64,000 nucleotides of DNA from Paracoccaceae bacterium (GTDB taxonomy: Bacteria; Pseudomonadota; Alphaproteobacteria; Rhodobacterales; Rhodobacteraceae), in assembly GCA_016124615.1 (NCBI GenBank), contig WGNF01000006.1:219259-283258 (forward strand), given 5' to 3'. Position numbers and translations under genes: made by a program. Below, piece after piece: positions 1 to 7,075 of the stretch. The notes beneath the pieces are model-generated. The model did no database searches, was not told the origin of the DNA, and worked only from the letters and a program-made list of their open reading frames with translations. Numbering within the stretch: the stretch's first letter is position 1; each line of letters begins with the position of its first letter.

Positions 1-821
1 CCATCGACGTGGAAATGCACGCCTTGCGCCGCGGCCCGGTCGGCCAGCGCGGCCAGATCGTCGATTGCGCCGCTGTTCACCGTGCCCGCCGTGCCGACCA
101 GCAGGAAGGGCCGCGCGCCCGCCGCGCGGTCGGCGGCGATGGCGGCGTCGAGCGCGGCAAGCTCGATCCGGCCCGCTGCATCGACCGGGATCAGCCGCAG
201 CGCCGCACGCCCCAGCCCCGCCATCTCGAACGCGCGCGGCACGCAGCCATGCACCTCTGCCGAGGCATAGGCGGTCAGCGGCGCCGCGCCAAGGCCCTGT
301 TCGCGCACCGCGGGGCCAAGGGCACGGGTGCGGGCGATAAGCACGGCGAGGAAATTCGCCTGGCTCGCCCCGGTCAGGAAAATCCCGTCGGCCGTTTCCG
401 GAAAGCCGTAAAGGTCGCGCATCCAGGCCGTGATCTGGCGTTCCACCGCCAGCGCCATGTGATCGCGCCCACCGCAGTTGGCGTTGAAGCCCGCCGCCAG
501 CATCTCGGCCAGCATCCCTACCGGGGTGCCGCCGCCCTGCACCCAGCCCATGAAGCCGGGATGGGTGTTGCCTGCACCGTAAGGCAGCACATTGGTCAGG
601 AAATCGCGGTGCACCTGATCCAGCGGGCTCGGCCCCTGCGGCAGCGGCGCCGCAAAAGCCGCGCGGGCCGCGGGCGGGGCGGGTTGCCAGAGCGGCAGAT
701 CGCGCCGGTGTTCCAGATGATCCAGCATGTCGTCGAGCATCCGGTGCGCCTGCGCGCGCAGCCCCGCCCAATCGGCCGGGTCGAGCGTGCCGCCCCCGTG
801 CCCTGCACCCTGTTCCGACAT
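1..821 (-). CDS. PLP-dependent group II (aromatic-L-amino-acid type) decarboxylase, C-terminus outside window
   Basis: The visible 273 codons match the N-terminal and central part of the DOPA/tyrosine/glutamate decarboxylase family, which removes the carboxyl group of amino acids using pyridoxal phosphate. Seen: an N-terminal dimerisation segment, the stretch HPGFMGW, a TAGTVNSGAID segment, and HVDG exactly at the window edge. HVD-A is the PLP N1-binding motif of the family; the PLP lysine lies outside. Two in-frame ATGs exist (827 and 821). GGAAGG abuts the first and sits 6 nt before the second, so 821 is chosen. The substrate cannot be assigned. The gene is cut by the window, not visibly broken. 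Confidence 0.85.
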   Translation of the reverse strand, partial: MSEQGAGHGGGTLDPADWAGLRAQAHRMLDDMLDHLEHRRDLPLWQPAPPAARAAFAAPLPQGPSPLDQVHRDFLTNVLPYGAGNTHPGFMGWVQGGGTPVGMLAEMLAAGFNANCGGRDHMALAVERQITAWMRDLYGFPETADGIFLTGASQANFLAVLIARTRALGPAVREQGLGAAPLTAYASAEVHGCVPRAFEMAGLGRAALRLIPVDAAGRIELAALDAAIAADRAAGARPFLLVGTAGTVNSGAIDDLAALADRAAAQGVHFHVD

Positions 822-885
822 GGTCATCCTTCCGGCCGAATCCGTCGCCGCAGGCATAAGACGACAGAAGTCTTGCGTCTTGGCT

Positions 886-908
886 AAAATTTGGGGCTCA
901 AAGCCCCA
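886..908 (-). terminator. Intrinsic terminator of the brnTA operon
   Basis: A perfect 7-bp stem (892-898 with 902-908) with a 3-nt loop contains the brnA stop codon. On the minus strand it is followed by AATTTT (891-886). Confidence 0.6.
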
Positions 909-1218
909 GCGCCCGCCGCAGCGCCGCATTGGCCCGCGTCTGCCAACCCTTGCCATCCGCCTTCAGCCGCGCCAGCACGTCGGGGTCGAGGTACAGCGTC
1001 ACCCGCTGCTTCTTCGCCGCCTCGGGCAGCGGCGGGCGGCCCCGGATGATCCGCTCCAGTTCCGGGAAGGCCGACAGGGGCTTGGCGCGGGCAAAGAAGT
1101 CGTCGTCCAGTTCCATCGTGTCTGGGTCTTCGGCGATGCCGCGATTGATCTCGGCATCCTCCTCGGGCGAGGGCAGGTGCACGGCCTTGCCGCTTCGCGG
1201 GTCTGTCATCTGAGCCAT
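898..1218 (-). CDS. brnA: BrnA antitoxin of type II toxin-antitoxin system
   Basis: A 106-residue protein. Family knowledge: BrnA neutralises BrnT and, with it, represses the operon through a C-terminal ribbon-helix-helix-like DNA-binding part. Seen: an acidic N-terminal half, then KKQRVTLYLDPDVLARLKADG, the usual BrnA strand-helix signature, near the C-terminus. The ATG at 1218 is chosen because GGAGG (1230-1226) lies 7 nt upstream; a second in-frame ATG is at 1209. The start overlaps the end of brnT by 13 bases, so the two are probably translationally coupled. An intrinsic terminator overlaps its stop. Confidence 0.85.
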   Translation of the reverse strand: MAQMTDPRSGKAVHLPSPEEDAEINRGIAEDPDTMELDDDFFARAKPLSAFPELERIIRGRPPLPEAAKKQRVTLYLDPDVLARLKADGKGWQTRANAALRRALGL

Positions 1219-1466
1219 CGGGCCACCTCCCTGCTGTTCGCCTTGCGCAGGCTGATCACGCGGGTCACACCCCCGCGCCGGGTGAAGATGAGGATGTGCA
1301 GCCTGTCGCCGATCAACCCCGTCGCGATCAGCCGCGCCTCGCCATAGTCGCGGCGCCGGTCGGGCTCCACCACGGCCGAGGCCCAGTCGAACCGCGCGAC
1401 GGCGGCGAAGTCGACGCCGTGCTTGGCGGCGTTGCGGCGGCGTTTGTCCTCGTCCCAGTCCCACAT
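1206..1466 (-). CDS. brnT: BrnT toxin (RelE-fold ribonuclease)
   Basis: An 86-residue protein. BrnT toxins are small RelE-like ribonucleases that stop translation. Seen: the typical start with DWDEDK, then NAAKHGVDF (the family K-x-x-KHG-V-F pattern), an RLIATG-type strand, and C-terminal RxISLRKANSREV, matching the BrnT R-I-I-S-A-R-x-A-x-x-x-E signature. It is first in the operon, with brnA overlapping. The ATG at 1466 has no Shine-Dalgarno sequence; only AT-rich DNA with a palindrome precedes it, so the mRNA may be nearly leaderless. Looks intact. Confidence 0.88.
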   Translation of the reverse strand: MWDWDEDKRRRNAAKHGVDFAAVARFDWASAVVEPDRRRDYGEARLIATGLIGDRLHILIFTRRGGVTRVISLRKANSREVARWLR

Positions 1467-1467
1467 T

Positions 1468-1479
1468 TATATGCATATA
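1468..1479. promoter_or_regulatory. 12-bp palindrome at brnT start, candidate autoregulatory operator
   Basis: TATATGCATATA is a perfect palindrome one base upstream of the brnT start codon, in otherwise GC-rich DNA. BrnTA complexes repress their own promoter by binding palindromes at the start, so this is the natural candidate. It may also supply the -10 element. Position and symmetry are seen; binding is inferred. Confidence 0.5.
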
Positions 1480-1576
1480 TTAAGTGGCGGTGCAAGGGGG
1501 AGGGTAGGGCAGGGAGGGTTAACGGGGGGTTAGGGAGGAGCCAAGTTGGGGAGAAGTGCCAGGCTTCCCTTGAAGT

Positions 1577-2500
1577 CTAGAGGATAGATGCCTCGGCCTT
1601 AGCAAGGAAGACAATTGTAGATGCCGTCATATTTAACATGTAAGAAACCAAGTGATCGGGTACTGCTGTCGGCAAAGCTCCTTGACCGTGGCCGCTAATT
1701 TTATTTCTTCCGGTGGGCACCGAAGATTCCAACGACGTTCTCAGCGCGTTAAAGTGAGATTGCCAAAAGTCGGGGATGAGCTTATTGTCAAAAGCGACCG
1801 AAATTAAGTCTTTTGCGGTTGCTTTTGCATTGTATTGCCACCCTCTCTTTCCGCAGATTGCTTTTAGGGTGCTCTCCAATGATTTGAGGCAGTCATTGAG
1901 AACTTCCTTGGCCTTGCCCGTTCGATAGTGCTCGAAGGCAGAAAGAAATTCTTCACGGGCCCCAGAATAGATGTCTCCCGAAAGGAGACGTAAGGCGGGT
2001 TTGATGATTTCTTCGTGAGTGTATTCAGTATCTACCCGTAGCAGCGTCCGTTCTTCAAATCGGTAGCCAACCGAGTGCTCTCTGAAACGCACATTTAGCT
2101 CAATCAGAGTCTCATCGGCGATCGTGGATTGCCGATCACCCCAATCCCTGCAAACCGAATCAATGGCGCGAAACGATAGTTCAATTATATCAAGCAATCT
2201 GTCGATGTTGTTGGTAGTGAGGAAGAGCTGGCGAAGCTCAGATCTGAAATCGCTTGCTGCACTGCTGAGCTGGTGCACGCCATATTCGCGACGAAGTATA
2301 GTTACAATCTCTCTATACACTCCTCGCGTATCACCCATGTCATATTGATTGTGATACGCTGCTTCATTCCCAATTGCATCATCCCACATTTGAACAATTT
2401 GGACGCGCAGCGGTTCCGGTATTTCATCATAGATAAATACGTCTGAGGCTTTCTCGATCTGCCTTTTCCGACGCTTTGAGTAAAGATCAAATACAGGCAA
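1577..2500 (-). CDS. AbiJ-like / STM4504-CBY_0614 family abortive-infection protein
   Basis: A 307-residue protein. The N-terminus (FDLYSKRRKRQ ... PDVF-like YDEIPEPLRVQIVQMWDDAIG) resembles the N-terminal domain seen in STM4504/CBY_0614 proteins and some AbiJ systems. The last ~110 residues, with LNDCLKSLESTLKAI and RNKISGHGQG, resemble the Abi C-terminal (HEPN-like) domain with its R-x4-6-H pattern. Such proteins are regarded as phage-defence effectors, probably RNases; the activity here is inferred. It begins with TTG (no ATG at this position) 9 nt behind the parE stop, with GAGGGA 5 nt upstream. The DNA is much AT-richer than parE, which suggests acquisition. Confidence 0.62.
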   Translation of the reverse strand: MPVFDLYSKRRKRQIEKASDVFIYDEIPEPLRVQIVQMWDDAIGNEAAYHNQYDMGDTRGVYREIVTILRREYGVHQLSSAASDFRSELRQLFLTTNNIDRLLDIIELSFRAIDSVCRDWGDRQSTIADETLIELNVRFREHSVGYRFEERTLLRVDTEYTHEEIIKPALRLLSGDIYSGAREEFLSAFEHYRTGKAKEVLNDCLKSLESTLKAICGKRGWQYNAKATAKDLISVAFDNKLIPDFWQSHFNALRTSLESSVPTGRNKISGHGQGALPTAVPDHLVSYMLNMTASTIVFLAKAEASIL

Positions 2501-2509
2501 TTTTATCCC

Positions 2510-4468
2510 TCATACATCCAACTCCTCCACAAACCGCGCGTTCTCCGAGATATACTGGAACCGCAGCTCCGGCTTCTTGCCCATCAGCCGTTCCACCAGA
2601 TCGCCGGTCTCGCCGGGGAATTCGTCGTCGATGCTCACCCGGATCAGCTTGCGGGTCAAAGGGTTCATCGTGGTGTCCTTGAGATCCTTCGCGTCCATCT
2701 CGCCCAGACCCTTGAAGCGGGACACGTCGATCTTGCCCTTGCCGCCAAGGCCCTTGGCCAGCCAGGCTTCCTTCTCGGCCTCGTCCAGACAGTAAACGCG
2801 CTTGGCGCCTTGGGTCAGGCGGAATAGCGGCGGGCAGGCCAGATACAAATGGCCCTTGTCGATCAAGGGCCGCATCTGGGTGAAGAAGAAGGTCATCAGC
2901 AGGCTGGCAATATGGGCGCCGTCGACATCGGCATCGGTCATGATGATGATCTTGTCATAGCGCAGATCGTCGACGTTGAATTTGGTGCCCATGCTGACGC
3001 CAAGCGCCTGACAAAGATCGGCGATTTCCTGATTCTGGCCCATCTTGGCCGAGGCCGCGCCCAGCACGTTGAGGATTTTGCCGCGCAGGGGCAGCAGGGC
3101 CTGATTGGTGCGGTCGCGCGCCATCTTGGCGCTGCCGCCGGCGCTGTCGCCCTCGACAATGAACAACTCGGTATTGTCGCGGTTGGTGGCGGAACAGTCG
3201 GTCAGCTTGCCGGGCAGGCGCAGCTTCTTGGTGGCGGTCTTGCGGGCGGTTTCCTTTTCCTGCTTGCGGCGCAGGCGTTCCTCGGCGCGCAGCACGAGGA
3301 AATCGAGGATCGCCCCGGCCGCCTTGGTATCGGCGGCGAGCCAGTTGTCGAAATGGTCGCGCACCGCGCCCTCGACCAGACGGGCGGCCTCGGCGCTGGC
3401 GAGGCGGTCCTTGGTCTGGCCGACGAATTCCGGCTCGGCGATGAAGCACGACACCAGCGCACAGCCGCCGGTCAGCAGGTCGTCACGGGTGATTTCGCTG
3501 GCCTTGCGGTTCTTCACCAGCTCGCCATAGGCGCGGATGCCCTTCAGGATGGCGGCCCAGAACCCCGCCTCGTGCGTGCCGCCCTCGGGGGTGGGAACGG
3601 TGTTGCAGTAGCTTTGGGTGAAGCCGTCGAGGATTGGCGTCCAGTTGATCGCCCACTCTACCTGCCCGGGAACATTGAACTTTTCGGTGAAGGACACGCG
3701 ACCGGCAAAGGGTTTGTCGGCATAGGTGGGGGCCTTGCCCAGCGTTTCGTTGAGGTAGTCGGCCAGCCCGCCGGGGAAGTGGAACACGGCCTCCATCGGG
3801 GTGTCGCCGTCGGGGATGGCGGATTTCCAGCGGATTTCGACGCCGGAGAAGAGGTAGGCCTTGGACCGCACCATTTTCAGCAGTCGCGCGGGCTTGAACT
3901 GGTGGTGGCCGAAGATTTCGGCATCGGGGTGGAAGGTCACCGAGGTGCCGCGGCGGTTCGGGGCGGGGCCGACTTTTACCAGCGGTGCCAAGGGCTTGCC
4001 CCGGCTGAACTCTTGCGCGTAAAGCTCGCGGTTGCGCGCCACCTCGACCCGCAGCTGGTCGCTGAGGGCGTTGACCACCGAAGCCCCCACGCCGTGCAGC
4101 CCGCCCGAGGTCTGGTAGACCTTGCCGGAGAACTTGCCGCCGGAGTGCAGGGTGCAGAAGATCACCTCCAGCGCCGATTTGGTGGGGAACTTCGGATGCG
4201 GGTCGACCGGCATACCGCGGCCGTTGTCCTTGATCGTACAGGAAAAATCGGCGTGAAGCTCGACCTCGATCCGGTTCGCGTGACCGGCCACGGCCTCGTC
4301 CATCGCGTTGTCGAGGATCTCGGCCACCAGATGGTGCAGGGCGCGTTCGTCGGTGCCGCCGATATACATGCCGGGGCGTTTGCGCACCGGTTCCAGGCCC
4401 TCCAGCACCTCGATGGAACTGGCGTCATAGGCGTTGGAGGCGGCGTCGCCGCTCAGCAGATCGTTCAT
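2510..4468 (-). CDS. parE: DNA topoisomerase IV subunit B
   Basis: A 652-residue protein, normal for ParE. It is the ATPase subunit of topoisomerase IV, which with ParC decatenates daughter chromosomes. Seen: GHKL ATPase motifs (E50 and N54 in AEILDNAMDEA, DNGRGMP at 81-87, and a GLHGVGASVVNAL lid), then the TOPRIM elements VEGDSAGGSAK near residue 437 and DADVDGAHI, and a C-terminal RFKGLGEM segment. No GyrB-type insertion is visible, and its N-terminus reads as ParE rather than GyrB. The AbiJ-like gene follows 9 nt downstream, and an 11-bp repeat block lies about 90-130 bases upstream. Confidence 0.95.
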   Translation of the reverse strand: MNDLLSGDAASNAYDASSIEVLEGLEPVRKRPGMYIGGTDERALHHLVAEILDNAMDEAVAGHANRIEVELHADFSCTIKDNGRGMPVDPHPKFPTKSALEVIFCTLHSGGKFSGKVYQTSGGLHGVGASVVNALSDQLRVEVARNRELYAQEFSRGKPLAPLVKVGPAPNRRGTSVTFHPDAEIFGHHQFKPARLLKMVRSKAYLFSGVEIRWKSAIPDGDTPMEAVFHFPGGLADYLNETLGKAPTYADKPFAGRVSFTEKFNVPGQVEWAINWTPILDGFTQSYCNTVPTPEGGTHEAGFWAAILKGIRAYGELVKNRKASEITRDDLLTGGCALVSCFIAEPEFVGQTKDRLASAEAARLVEGAVRDHFDNWLAADTKAAGAILDFLVLRAEERLRRKQEKETARKTATKKLRLPGKLTDCSATNRDNTELFIVEGDSAGGSAKMARDRTNQALLPLRGKILNVLGAASAKMGQNQEIADLCQALGVSMGTKFNVDDLRYDKIIIMTDADVDGAHIASLLMTFFFTQMRPLIDKGHLYLACPPLFRLTQGAKRVYCLDEAEKEAWLAKGLGGKGKIDVSRFKGLGEMDAKDLKDTTMNPLTRKLIRVSIDDEFPGETGDLVERLMGKKPELRFQYISENARFVEELDV

Positions 4469-4557
4469 GTTGGCGCTTTCTGGCTGGTGCCCGGCAAGTA
4501 GACCATCCCTTGGGGTTTATCGCAAGCTGTTGGGGATCGGGGCGGGACCGGCACAAT

Positions 4558-4601
4558 ACCGATTTCGCACCGATTTTACACCGATTTCACACCGCAGCCG
4601 C
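4558..4601. repeat. 11-bp tandem repeat, four units, copy A
   Basis: Units beginning ACCGAT start at 4558, 4569, 4580 and (degenerate, ACCGCA) 4591: an exact 11-bp period. The unit is close to ACCGATTTCAC; on the minus strand it reads GTGAAATCGGT. It spans the stop codon of the ArsC-like gene and lies upstream of parE. The same structure recurs at 40541-40584. Function unknown. Confidence 0.85.
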
Positions 4602-4931
4602 ACCGTCGCCCAGCCACTGCCGTTCGGCCGCTGCATCCCAGCCCAGCGTCATCGTTTCGCCATCGCGGATCAGCGGCCGCTTCATCAGCGTCGGCTGCGC
4701 CAGCAGTTGCGCATCGGTATCGGACTCGCGCAGCCAGTCCGACAGCCCGCGCCAGGTGGTGGAGGATTTGTTGATCAGCGCCGGGCCGAAGTGCTGCACC
4801 AGCGGCGCCCAGTCGGCCTCGGTCATCGGCGGCGCGCGCAGGTCGCGAAAGGTCACGTCGCGCCCGGCGGCTTGCAGCGCCTTCAGCGCCTTCTTGCAGG
4901 TGTCGCAGGTGGGAATGCCGTAGAGGATCAT
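4587..4931 (-). CDS. ArsC/Spx family thioredoxin-fold reductase (YffB-like)
   Basis: A 114-residue protein of the ArsC/Spx/YffB family. Seen: the N-terminal ILYGIPTCDTCKKALKAL with a CDTC pair, a central DLRAPPM, and LIKRPL-type LMKRPLIRDG near residue 83, all typical. ArsC proteins reduce arsenate with glutathione/glutaredoxin, but YffB-type members next to unrelated genes often have no proven arsenate activity; no ars gene is nearby. The ATG at 4931 gives the correct family N-terminus; longer upstream extension has no support. The last codons run into the 11-bp repeat block, so its C-terminal residues are partly repeat-encoded. Confidence 0.8.
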   Translation of the reverse strand: MILYGIPTCDTCKKALKALQAAGRDVTFRDLRAPPMTEADWAPLVQHFGPALINKSSTTWRGLSDWLRESDTDAQLLAQPTLMKRPLIRDGETMTLGWDAAAERQWLGDGAAAV

Positions 4932-4956
4932 TGCTCTCGCCCCTTGTACGTTGTAT

Positions 4957-4972
4957 GTATCGCATATGATAC
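4957..4972. promoter_or_regulatory. Inverted repeat at higB start, candidate HigBA operator
   Basis: GTATC (4957-4961) and GATAC (4968-4972) form an inverted repeat with a 6-base AT-rich centre that contains the start codon of higB. HigA antitoxins bind such palindromes to repress their own operon. The symmetry is seen, the role inferred. Confidence 0.4.
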
Positions 4973-5244
4973 GAAGCTTCGCGGATCGTGACACGGAACG
5001 GCTCGCGCGGCGCGAACGGGTCCGCAGCTTCGTCAATATCGAACGGGTCGCGCTACGCAAGCTGGCAATGCTGGATGCGGCGGCTGTGCTCGACGATCTG
5101 CGGGTGCCGCCCGGCAACCGGCTGGAGGCGCTGCGGGGCGACCGGGCGGGGTACTATTCGATCCGCGTGAACGACCAATACCGGATCTGTTTCCGGTGGG
5201 AGGCTGGCGATGCTTACGACGTTGAACTCACCGACTACCATTGA
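4966..5244 (+). CDS. higB: HigB-type RelE/ParE family toxin
   Basis: A 92-residue protein beginning MIRSFADRDTERL, the characteristic start of HigB (host inhibition of growth) toxins. HigB is a RelE-fold ribosome-dependent mRNA interferase. Seen: RKLAMLDAA, the loop LRVPPGNRLEAL, YYSIRVNDQYRICF with the conserved RxxxQYRxCF core strand, and a C-terminal DVELTDYH ending in the family tyrosine-histidine. The ATG at 4966 is preferred over a TTG at 4951 because all the family similarity begins here. higA overlaps its 3' end by 35 bases. Confidence 0.9.
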   Translation: MIRSFADRDTERLARRERVRSFVNIERVALRKLAMLDAAAVLDDLRVPPGNRLEALRGDRAGYYSIRVNDQYRICFRWEAGDAYDVELTDYH

Positions 5245-5545
5245 GGCGGGGCGCATTGACCCCATCCACCCCGGCGAGGTGCTGCTGCACGAGTTCATGG
5301 CGCCCTTGGGCCTGTCGGCCAATGCGCTGGCCGGGCGGATGGGTGTGCCCGCCAACCGCATCTCGACGATCGCGGCGGGCAAGCGTGGGATCACCGGCGA
5401 TACCGCGCTGCGGCTGGCGGCGGCGTTCGGCACCACGGCGGAGTTCTGGATGAACCTGCAGAAGCGGTGGGAGCTGGAGGTGGCCCGCGATGCGTTCGAG
5501 GGTAGGGCGGGGTTCACCCCGCCGCCGCGCGATATGGCGGGGTGA
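5210..5545 (+). CDS. higA: HigA-type XRE antitoxin
   Basis: A 111-residue antitoxin. Seen: HPGEVLLHEFMAPLGLSANALA, a helix-turn-helix (NRISTIAAGKRGITGDTALRL) and the HigA hallmark FGTTAEFWMNLQ. It binds HigB and represses the operon. The start overlaps higB by 35 bases, the usual toxin-first order. The odd part is the end: the last ~15 codons (GRAGFTPPPRDMAG) are encoded entirely by a 22-bp inverted repeat, so the natural C-terminus seems to have been replaced by a repeat insertion. The conserved domain is complete, so function is probably retained. Confidence 0.9.
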   Translation: MLTTLNSPTTIEAGRIDPIHPGEVLLHEFMAPLGLSANALAGRMGVPANRISTIAAGKRGITGDTALRLAAAFGTTAEFWMNLQKRWELEVARDAFEGRAGFTPPPRDMAG

Positions 5546-5557
5546 ACCCCGCCCTAC
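5502..5557. repeat. REP-like palindrome: 22-bp perfect inverted repeat with 12-nt spacer
   Basis: Arms 5502-5523 and 5536-5557 are exact reverse complements. Each arm is itself nearly palindromic (GGCGGGG...CCCCGCC). Spacer 5524-5535. It overlaps the higA 3' end and could also act as a transcription terminator. It resembles the dispersed GTAGGGCGGGGT-type palindromes recalled from Rhodobacterales genomes; no second copy was noticed in this window. Confidence 0.9.
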
Positions 5558-5622
5558 GGGTGCTTGCCTCACGCTTTCGAAGCTGTACATTAGAAAAACT
5601 CTGGGCTGGCACAGGCGACTCA

Positions 5623-6240
5623 ATGCTGCACTTCTTCTCGACCGCCCTGTTGGGTCTGATTGCTGCGATTGTTGGGGCTTATCTCCAGCAGCGATCTTGG
5701 AGGCATAGAAGTTTCGAAGAATTGAGGCAACGCGAAGTTTCAGATGGATTGAACTTAATTGCTGAACTCGCAGAGCGCATAGACCAGAGGCTTGTGAGCC
5801 AGCGTAGTTTCTCCGCACTTCTTGACGAAGGAGCGGTGAAGGAAGAGGACTACAAACGCTATCGGGAATCCATCCTTTCTTGGATGGGAAACTTTTCTTC
5901 CTTAAAGTCGAGGTTAAAACACTACTTCGGCGCGGATGCAGTGAGAACATTTGAGGGCATTGTTCACAGAAGAATGCAGGTGGCCAGTGATATTATGCTG
6001 AGGACATATAAGCTCGGATTCGAAAATCTATCACGGCAGCATAAAGCCGAGCAGTTGGCAATTTCCGTCTATCACAGTCGGGCTCAAAAGGTCGCATTCG
6101 ATTTTTTGGACAACTTAAACGGTGCCCTTGATTCCGGAAAGATTGGGAAGAGCGCTTCGATAAACGACCTATACAGTTACAATCTTGACATGATCTCCAA
6201 TTCGTACCTTCTTCAAAGGTTCTTCGGGCTAAAAGCTTGA
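5623..6240 (+). CDS. Hypothetical membrane-anchored protein
   Basis: Not recognised. The likely 205-residue product starts with one hydrophobic segment (about residues 2-22, FFSTALLGLIAAIVGAYL), followed by a basic QQRSWRHRS stretch and a long, charged, mainly helical region (LIAELAERIDQRL, YRESILSWMGNF) expected on the cytoplasmic side. The open frame extends upstream to a GTG at 5542, but those codons are made of the REP-like repeat, so the ATG at 5623 is taken. The DNA is AT-rich compared with the backbone. It is convergent with the GT51-domain gene and overlaps its 3' end by 28 bases, so the pair may have arrived together. Confidence 0.6.
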   Translation: MLHFFSTALLGLIAAIVGAYLQQRSWRHRSFEELRQREVSDGLNLIAELAERIDQRLVSQRSFSALLDEGAVKEEDYKRYRESILSWMGNFSSLKSRLKHYFGADAVRTFEGIVHRRMQVASDIMLRTYKLGFENLSRQHKAEQLAISVYHSRAQKVAFDFLDNLNGALDSGKIGKSASINDLYSYNLDMISNSYLLQRFFGLKA

Positions 6241-6944
6241 TTTTTGGTGGCAAGATCTACTCTGTGGCGAATCCTTGATGACCACATTGGTGCCAGTCTA
6301 TCCCCCAGCGCAATGATTTCATTCGCGGATCGAGATTCCCCGCGAGAAGTTTCCCCCAACTGAACATAAACCGCTTTCGGCAGCGGCAACGGGAGGAGGC
6401 TGGCAAGAAGCGCTGCGTCTTTTCCCGCTAGTGCGGCCGCCGAACTGCCGAATATGTACCTCGCAGCCACTTCGCAGCCTTGAAGTTTGTAGCCGAAGTA
6501 GGAAAAGTGTATATAGTAGTCGAAAATCTCCCTCTTCGAGAAATGGGCATTGAGTCCTATGGCAAGAAGTATCTCAGTAAACTTTCTGTTCACCGTCCTC
6601 GCGTTTCGCTGCGTGACAATCCGGACGACTTGTTGCTCGATTGTGCTCATGCCTCCAAGGCCGCGCCCTTTTGCCCATCGTTTGATGGCCCGCGGTATTG
6701 ATCTAAACTCGAAGCCGAAATGAACGAAATATCTTCGATCCTCGAGGAATAGAATGAAGCGCTCAACGTCTGACAGAAAGTCACTTTGGATCGTAATCGA
6801 GTGACCGGACAGGAAGTAGTAGCTCCGGTTGAATTCGATCTCGCGCTTTATCGCGTCGAGATCGAGATTTAGGTTGAATAAATACCTCTTTACCCCAAAT
6901 TTAAGTTTTGGCGCGTACTTTTGTCTATCGGTGATCTTCTTCAT
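6213..6944 (-). CDS. Orphan GT51 (peptidoglycan transglycosylase-like) domain protein
   Basis: A 243-residue protein with the main glycosyltransferase-51 motifs: LEDRRYFVHFG (family EDxxFxxHxG), GMSTIEQQVVR (family GGSTITQQLxK), RKFTEILLAIGL, FSKREIFDYYIHFSYFG and AARYIFG. Family enzymes polymerise lipid II outside the membrane, but here no signal peptide or transmembrane anchor is visible at the N-terminus and there is no penicillin-binding domain. Family motif 2 has M for the second G, I for T and V for L. AT-rich, unlike neighbours. It may be a host wall enzyme homologue reused in an accessory or defence context; its real substrate is unknown. Start ATG with AAGG 5 nt upstream. Confidence 0.7.
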   Translation of the reverse strand: MKKITDRQKYAPKLKFGVKRYLFNLNLDLDAIKREIEFNRSYYFLSGHSITIQSDFLSDVERFILFLEDRRYFVHFGFEFRSIPRAIKRWAKGRGLGGMSTIEQQVVRIVTQRNARTVNRKFTEILLAIGLNAHFSKREIFDYYIHFSYFGYKLQGCEVAARYIFGSSAAALAGKDAALLASLLPLPLPKAVYVQLGETSRGESRSANEIIALGDRLAPMWSSRIRHRVDLATKNQAFSPKNL

Positions 6945-7075
6945 GGAGCCTTACCCTCACACCGCTCGAACTCCCGCCATTTCCACTTACACATGCCCAC
7001 GGCCCCCAGCGCCACCCCCACACCCTTTCGCATCCGCCGTCCGCAGTCAATCACGCTGGCGTGTGCGAGTAGGGG
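6945..7075. other. Intergenic region upstream of the GT51-domain gene
   Basis: AT-rich DNA near the GT51 start grades into GC-rich DNA towards thyX. No convincing gene or promoter could be fixed. Confidence 0.4.

Noticed and set aside
9..887. 292-codon plus-strand open frame over the decarboxylase gene
   Set aside because: It is the antisense of a recognisable PLP decarboxylase; the product is Arg/His-rich shadow sequence.
1501..1540. GTAGGGCAGGG... and GGTTAAC resembling the REP element and the 22947 site
   Set aside because: Only short partial matches without symmetry; likely chance.
2849..4501. 550-codon plus-strand open frame opposite parE
   Set aside because: Antisense of a clear ParE; GC-rich DNA gives long shadow frames.
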